A stretch of 12,489 nucleotides of DNA. Origin: Echinococcus granulosus (Eukaryota > Platyhelminthes > Cestoda > Cyclophyllidea > Taeniidae). Under the pieces are notes generated by a model. That model was not told where the DNA came from. It saw only the letters and a program-made list of their open reading frames with translations, and did not search any database. Of this stretch, positions 9,934 through 12,489 are shown piece by piece. How positions within the stretch are numbered: position 1 is the first letter of the stretch; every line of letters starts with the position of its first letter. Made by a program: the position numbers and the translations under genes. Location of the stretch: contig NW_020170393.1 of NCBI RefSeq assembly GCF_000524195.1, positions 1,569,296 through 1,581,784 of the forward strand. The letters are read 5' to 3'.

Positions 9934-12489
9934 TACTTGCACTGCAACTTGTAAAGTATATTTTATCAGCTGTTCGGATAAAATTGAATACTATTAAGTG
10001 CAAATTTATTTGTTTTATTTCCTTTTGTATCATCAAGCACAGATGGTAAACATTGTCTACGATACCATTGAATGACATGAAGTAACCGAGTTCGCAGAAA
10101 ACGCATTTGTCCGCACTAGCTGAAGATTATTTTGAGGTAACATGAGAAATTACCTAGTAAGAGTAGACAAAATTGTGTTGGCTGCAAAAGCCTTAATTAT
10201 AAGGTTCCGTTCTTAATACCATACTCCAAATAATTAAGGGTTAAGGCGAAACATATCAAGTGATACTTTGTGGGAAAAAATTGTAAAAAGCAGAATGGTG
10301 ACTCAAGTGTAGTCCCTTCAGTCTATCCTGCAGTCCAAGGTACGCGCAATACTAGGGTTGAATAAGTATCGTCAACATACGAAGGGACTGAGGGCCTACT
10401 GACATTGTGCAGAGGTCATCATGCTCAGTGAAAGTTCAGGGCAGAGCCAAAAGCGAACACATAATTCAAGAGCCGAGTTGGCCAATCATACTCTAAGTAA
10501 GAAATGACCCAAAGTTCTAACGATCAAAAAAAGTATTCCAATTTATTAGAATTGTAGTCAAAGCACGCCACGCTTTGAGGAACAAACATTATTGGAAATC
10601 GGCAGCATCCAAATTATGCCATCACTCATCTGCGTCAAGGTTTTAGTGTCATTAATGACAGTCTGTATCCCTCCAGAATTTAGGAATGGGTATCTGGTTC
10701 CAGATCGAAAGAGAGGGATTGTTTATATGCCACGGCTAAACCAGTCCTCTTCTTTAGCCAACATAGTAGCCTACGTTGCATTTTCTAGTATTTAGCCCCA
10801 AACAATCCCTCACAGAATATCCAGTTTGCCCCCTATGAGATGCTACTTTTCTCTGCCGCAATAATATTTATGTCCGCAATAGCAGGGCGTAATCTTTGTT
10901 TGGCACAGTTGAAAATCAGTCGTACAATGCTTGCAGTTGCTTTGAAAGATGCAATGAGGTTGCAGCCAGGCTGTACAAGTGGTTTATTAAACAAATGACT
11001 GAGACTTTTAGACGTAGGGATGTCTACCCAATCCTCAACCGCAGCATTCGAAACTTGAATGTCCTACACCTAACACAATCTGCAGGTTGAAAATGACAAA
11101 TTACAAAGTTCCAATTAATTGCTCTACGGTACCAGTAATTGCCGTTGTGCTTTCTCTATCTAACGCGATATAGGTTTGCACAACTTTTTTGCTTTCCTCA
11201 AGATAGTATCACCTCGGTTAAACCACGGGCCAAGTGAGTCATTGGTGATAGTCCTATTTCCCGCGTCCACATGTTGTCCTAATTTCTCCAAATGAGAGCG
11301 TAGGAGGTGGCTCTGGCTCCAATTCTCAGGTAGCCTTCTCAACCACCCTTGGCTCCTGTCCGGATTTCCTGGTCACCCCACTTTGATGGATCTCGACGGT
11401 GAGCCTAGGCCTCATAAATGTTGTCCGTATTTGGTTGGTGTAAAGTGGACTTACTTCGGAATTGGCTTCCACTTCTGGTGTGTGCGCACTCGTATGTTTC
11501 TAAACATCCAGTCTCATATACAAGGCGAACCGACTAAACAGAGAACTCACAATTTCCAACCTGTTATTAAGTATGATTAAAATAGGCAAAACTTGCAATT
11601 TCGGCGTCTGTTTTGTTTGCTACACACAGTCTTCCCCGAAGACGAGACTTAATAAAGTTCTACGGCGGATATCACTGCAACATAGTGGAGGGTGTATGTG
11701 AACGGCCAGTTGATTTGGTCTGGCATATATGACTCCAAACAATGGCAATTTCTCGTTAAGCATAGTTCCATCCCTATGTTCACATATGTCTATAAAGCAT
11801 CAAGACCAAGTGTGTGTTGAACTGCAGCAGATTAGTTCATTTTCGCAGCAAAATAAGAGAAAAATAGGGAGTTTAAGAAAGCGAGCAGTGCATGTTTCTC
11901 TCTTATAAAGTGGAAATCAGCGCAAATCAGGACAGTTAATTCTGGGAATAAGCTCTAGTCAGTAGAAAGTAATTATATCAACAGGCCCTCTAAAACCGAA
12001 CACCTTCTACCATGTTCAACGAATTCCTCCATCAATCAGTCAGCTCAACCACAAAGCATCCCGTCTTTGTATGGCAACGGTCTCTCAGTTGATCGTTTTG
12101 TTAAAACATACTTATTCCATACTAGCATACCCTATTCTGTTTTCATCGTTTGTTCATTGCATGCCAAACATTCTGCAGTAGTGTTCTGGATCACCTGGAT
12201 CCAGATTGTGAAAACAAAGACGTGCTCTAAATGCAACAGTCCCTTCACCAGTAGGTTTGCGTAGACATGAGAAATAACCTCGACCCATAATTACGAAGAC
12301 AATGTCTCTGTGATGTGAGTTGTTTGCCTTTGGGGCCTTTGATGCATCACAAAATTTAGAGAGGAATAAAAAGTAAGAGAAGAATTTTACACAGAAACTA
12401 AGGGGATATATGATGGTATAGAGTAGTGATTTAGAAACATATTTTTTGGATTTTTCGTACAGTTCTTATATGCATATTGATAACGTATC
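9934..12489. other. Mostly non-coding; weak exon candidates only
   Basis: Three plus-strand frames here translate to plausible-looking but unrecognised peptides. One is 10616-10795 (ATG start, 59 residues). The second is 10893-11090, preceded internally by an acceptor-like pyrimidine run and CACAG ending near 10909. The third is open from 11294 to 11580 (about 95 codons, with ATG at 11386). None carries a known domain and the lengths match chance. They are kept as findings. The remainder is AT-rich with a palindrome at 12185-12205 and no RNA gene that I can identify. Confidence 0.5.
12185..12205. repeat. Interrupted palindrome with perfect 8-bp arms
   Basis: TCTGGATC and its exact reverse complement GATCCAGA are separated by five bases (ACCTG). 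The pattern resembles a dimer-binding site or a small hairpin, but no adjacent gene gives a context. A perfect 8-bp arm at so short a spacing is uncommon yet can arise by chance in 12.5 kb. Confidence 0.55.

Noticed and set aside
8739..11300. Shared word TTCTCCAAATGAG at about 8739 and 11283
   Set aside because: About one identical 13-mer pair is expected by chance in a 12.5-kb AT-rich window, and the flanks do not align convincingly.
2328..11656. AATAAA polyadenylation-like hexamers (2328, 5203, 7759, 11651 and others)
   Set aside because: Such hexamers are frequent in AT-rich DNA and none follows a supportable coding region.
4679..11976. Shared word AGAAAGTAATTAT near 4679 and 11964
   Set aside because: A single AT-rich 13-mer match with no extension is expected by chance.

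Overview
This window looks like non-coding DNA from a eukaryotic nuclear genome. It is AT-rich by eye, with roughly 40% GC in the lines I counted. It has no long open frames: the longest stop-free run on either strand is about 116 codons, close to what chance gives over six frames of 12.5 kb at this composition. A bacterial, archaeal or phage segment of this size would normally be packed with genes. CpG is only mildly under-represented (16 CpG in the first 600 bases), so strong vertebrate-type CpG depletion is not evident. An invertebrate or other lightly methylated genome fits, but nothing in the sequence fixes the lineage. I recognise no protein family, rRNA, tRNA, snRNA, CRISPR array or intact transposon.

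Layout. Positions 1-2990 hold no recognisable gene, only a short degenerate CCTAC-type tract near the start. Positions 2990-4300 contain the longest chance-level open frames on both strands and a short palindrome. Positions 4389-4477 form an imperfect inverted repeat with a perfect 11-bp core stem. Positions 5289-5360 resemble one unit of a repeat found about 2 kb downstream.

The clearest structure is at about 7150-7625. It is a heavily diverged tandem array with a period near 130 bp. Three units are supported by ordered, evenly spaced anchors and a fourth, weaker unit lies at the left end. From 7626 to the end there is mostly featureless AT-rich sequence with a 13-bp tandem duplication (9908-9933), a few small ORFs with splice-like flanks, and a 21-bp interrupted palindrome (12185-12205).

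The genes cannot be described as working together because no gene can be supported. The most useful leads are the diverged ~130-bp repeat family and the 4.4-kb hairpin. The small candidate exons are listed at low interest so that they can be tested against transcripts or relatives. I found no evidence of a new multi-gene system.
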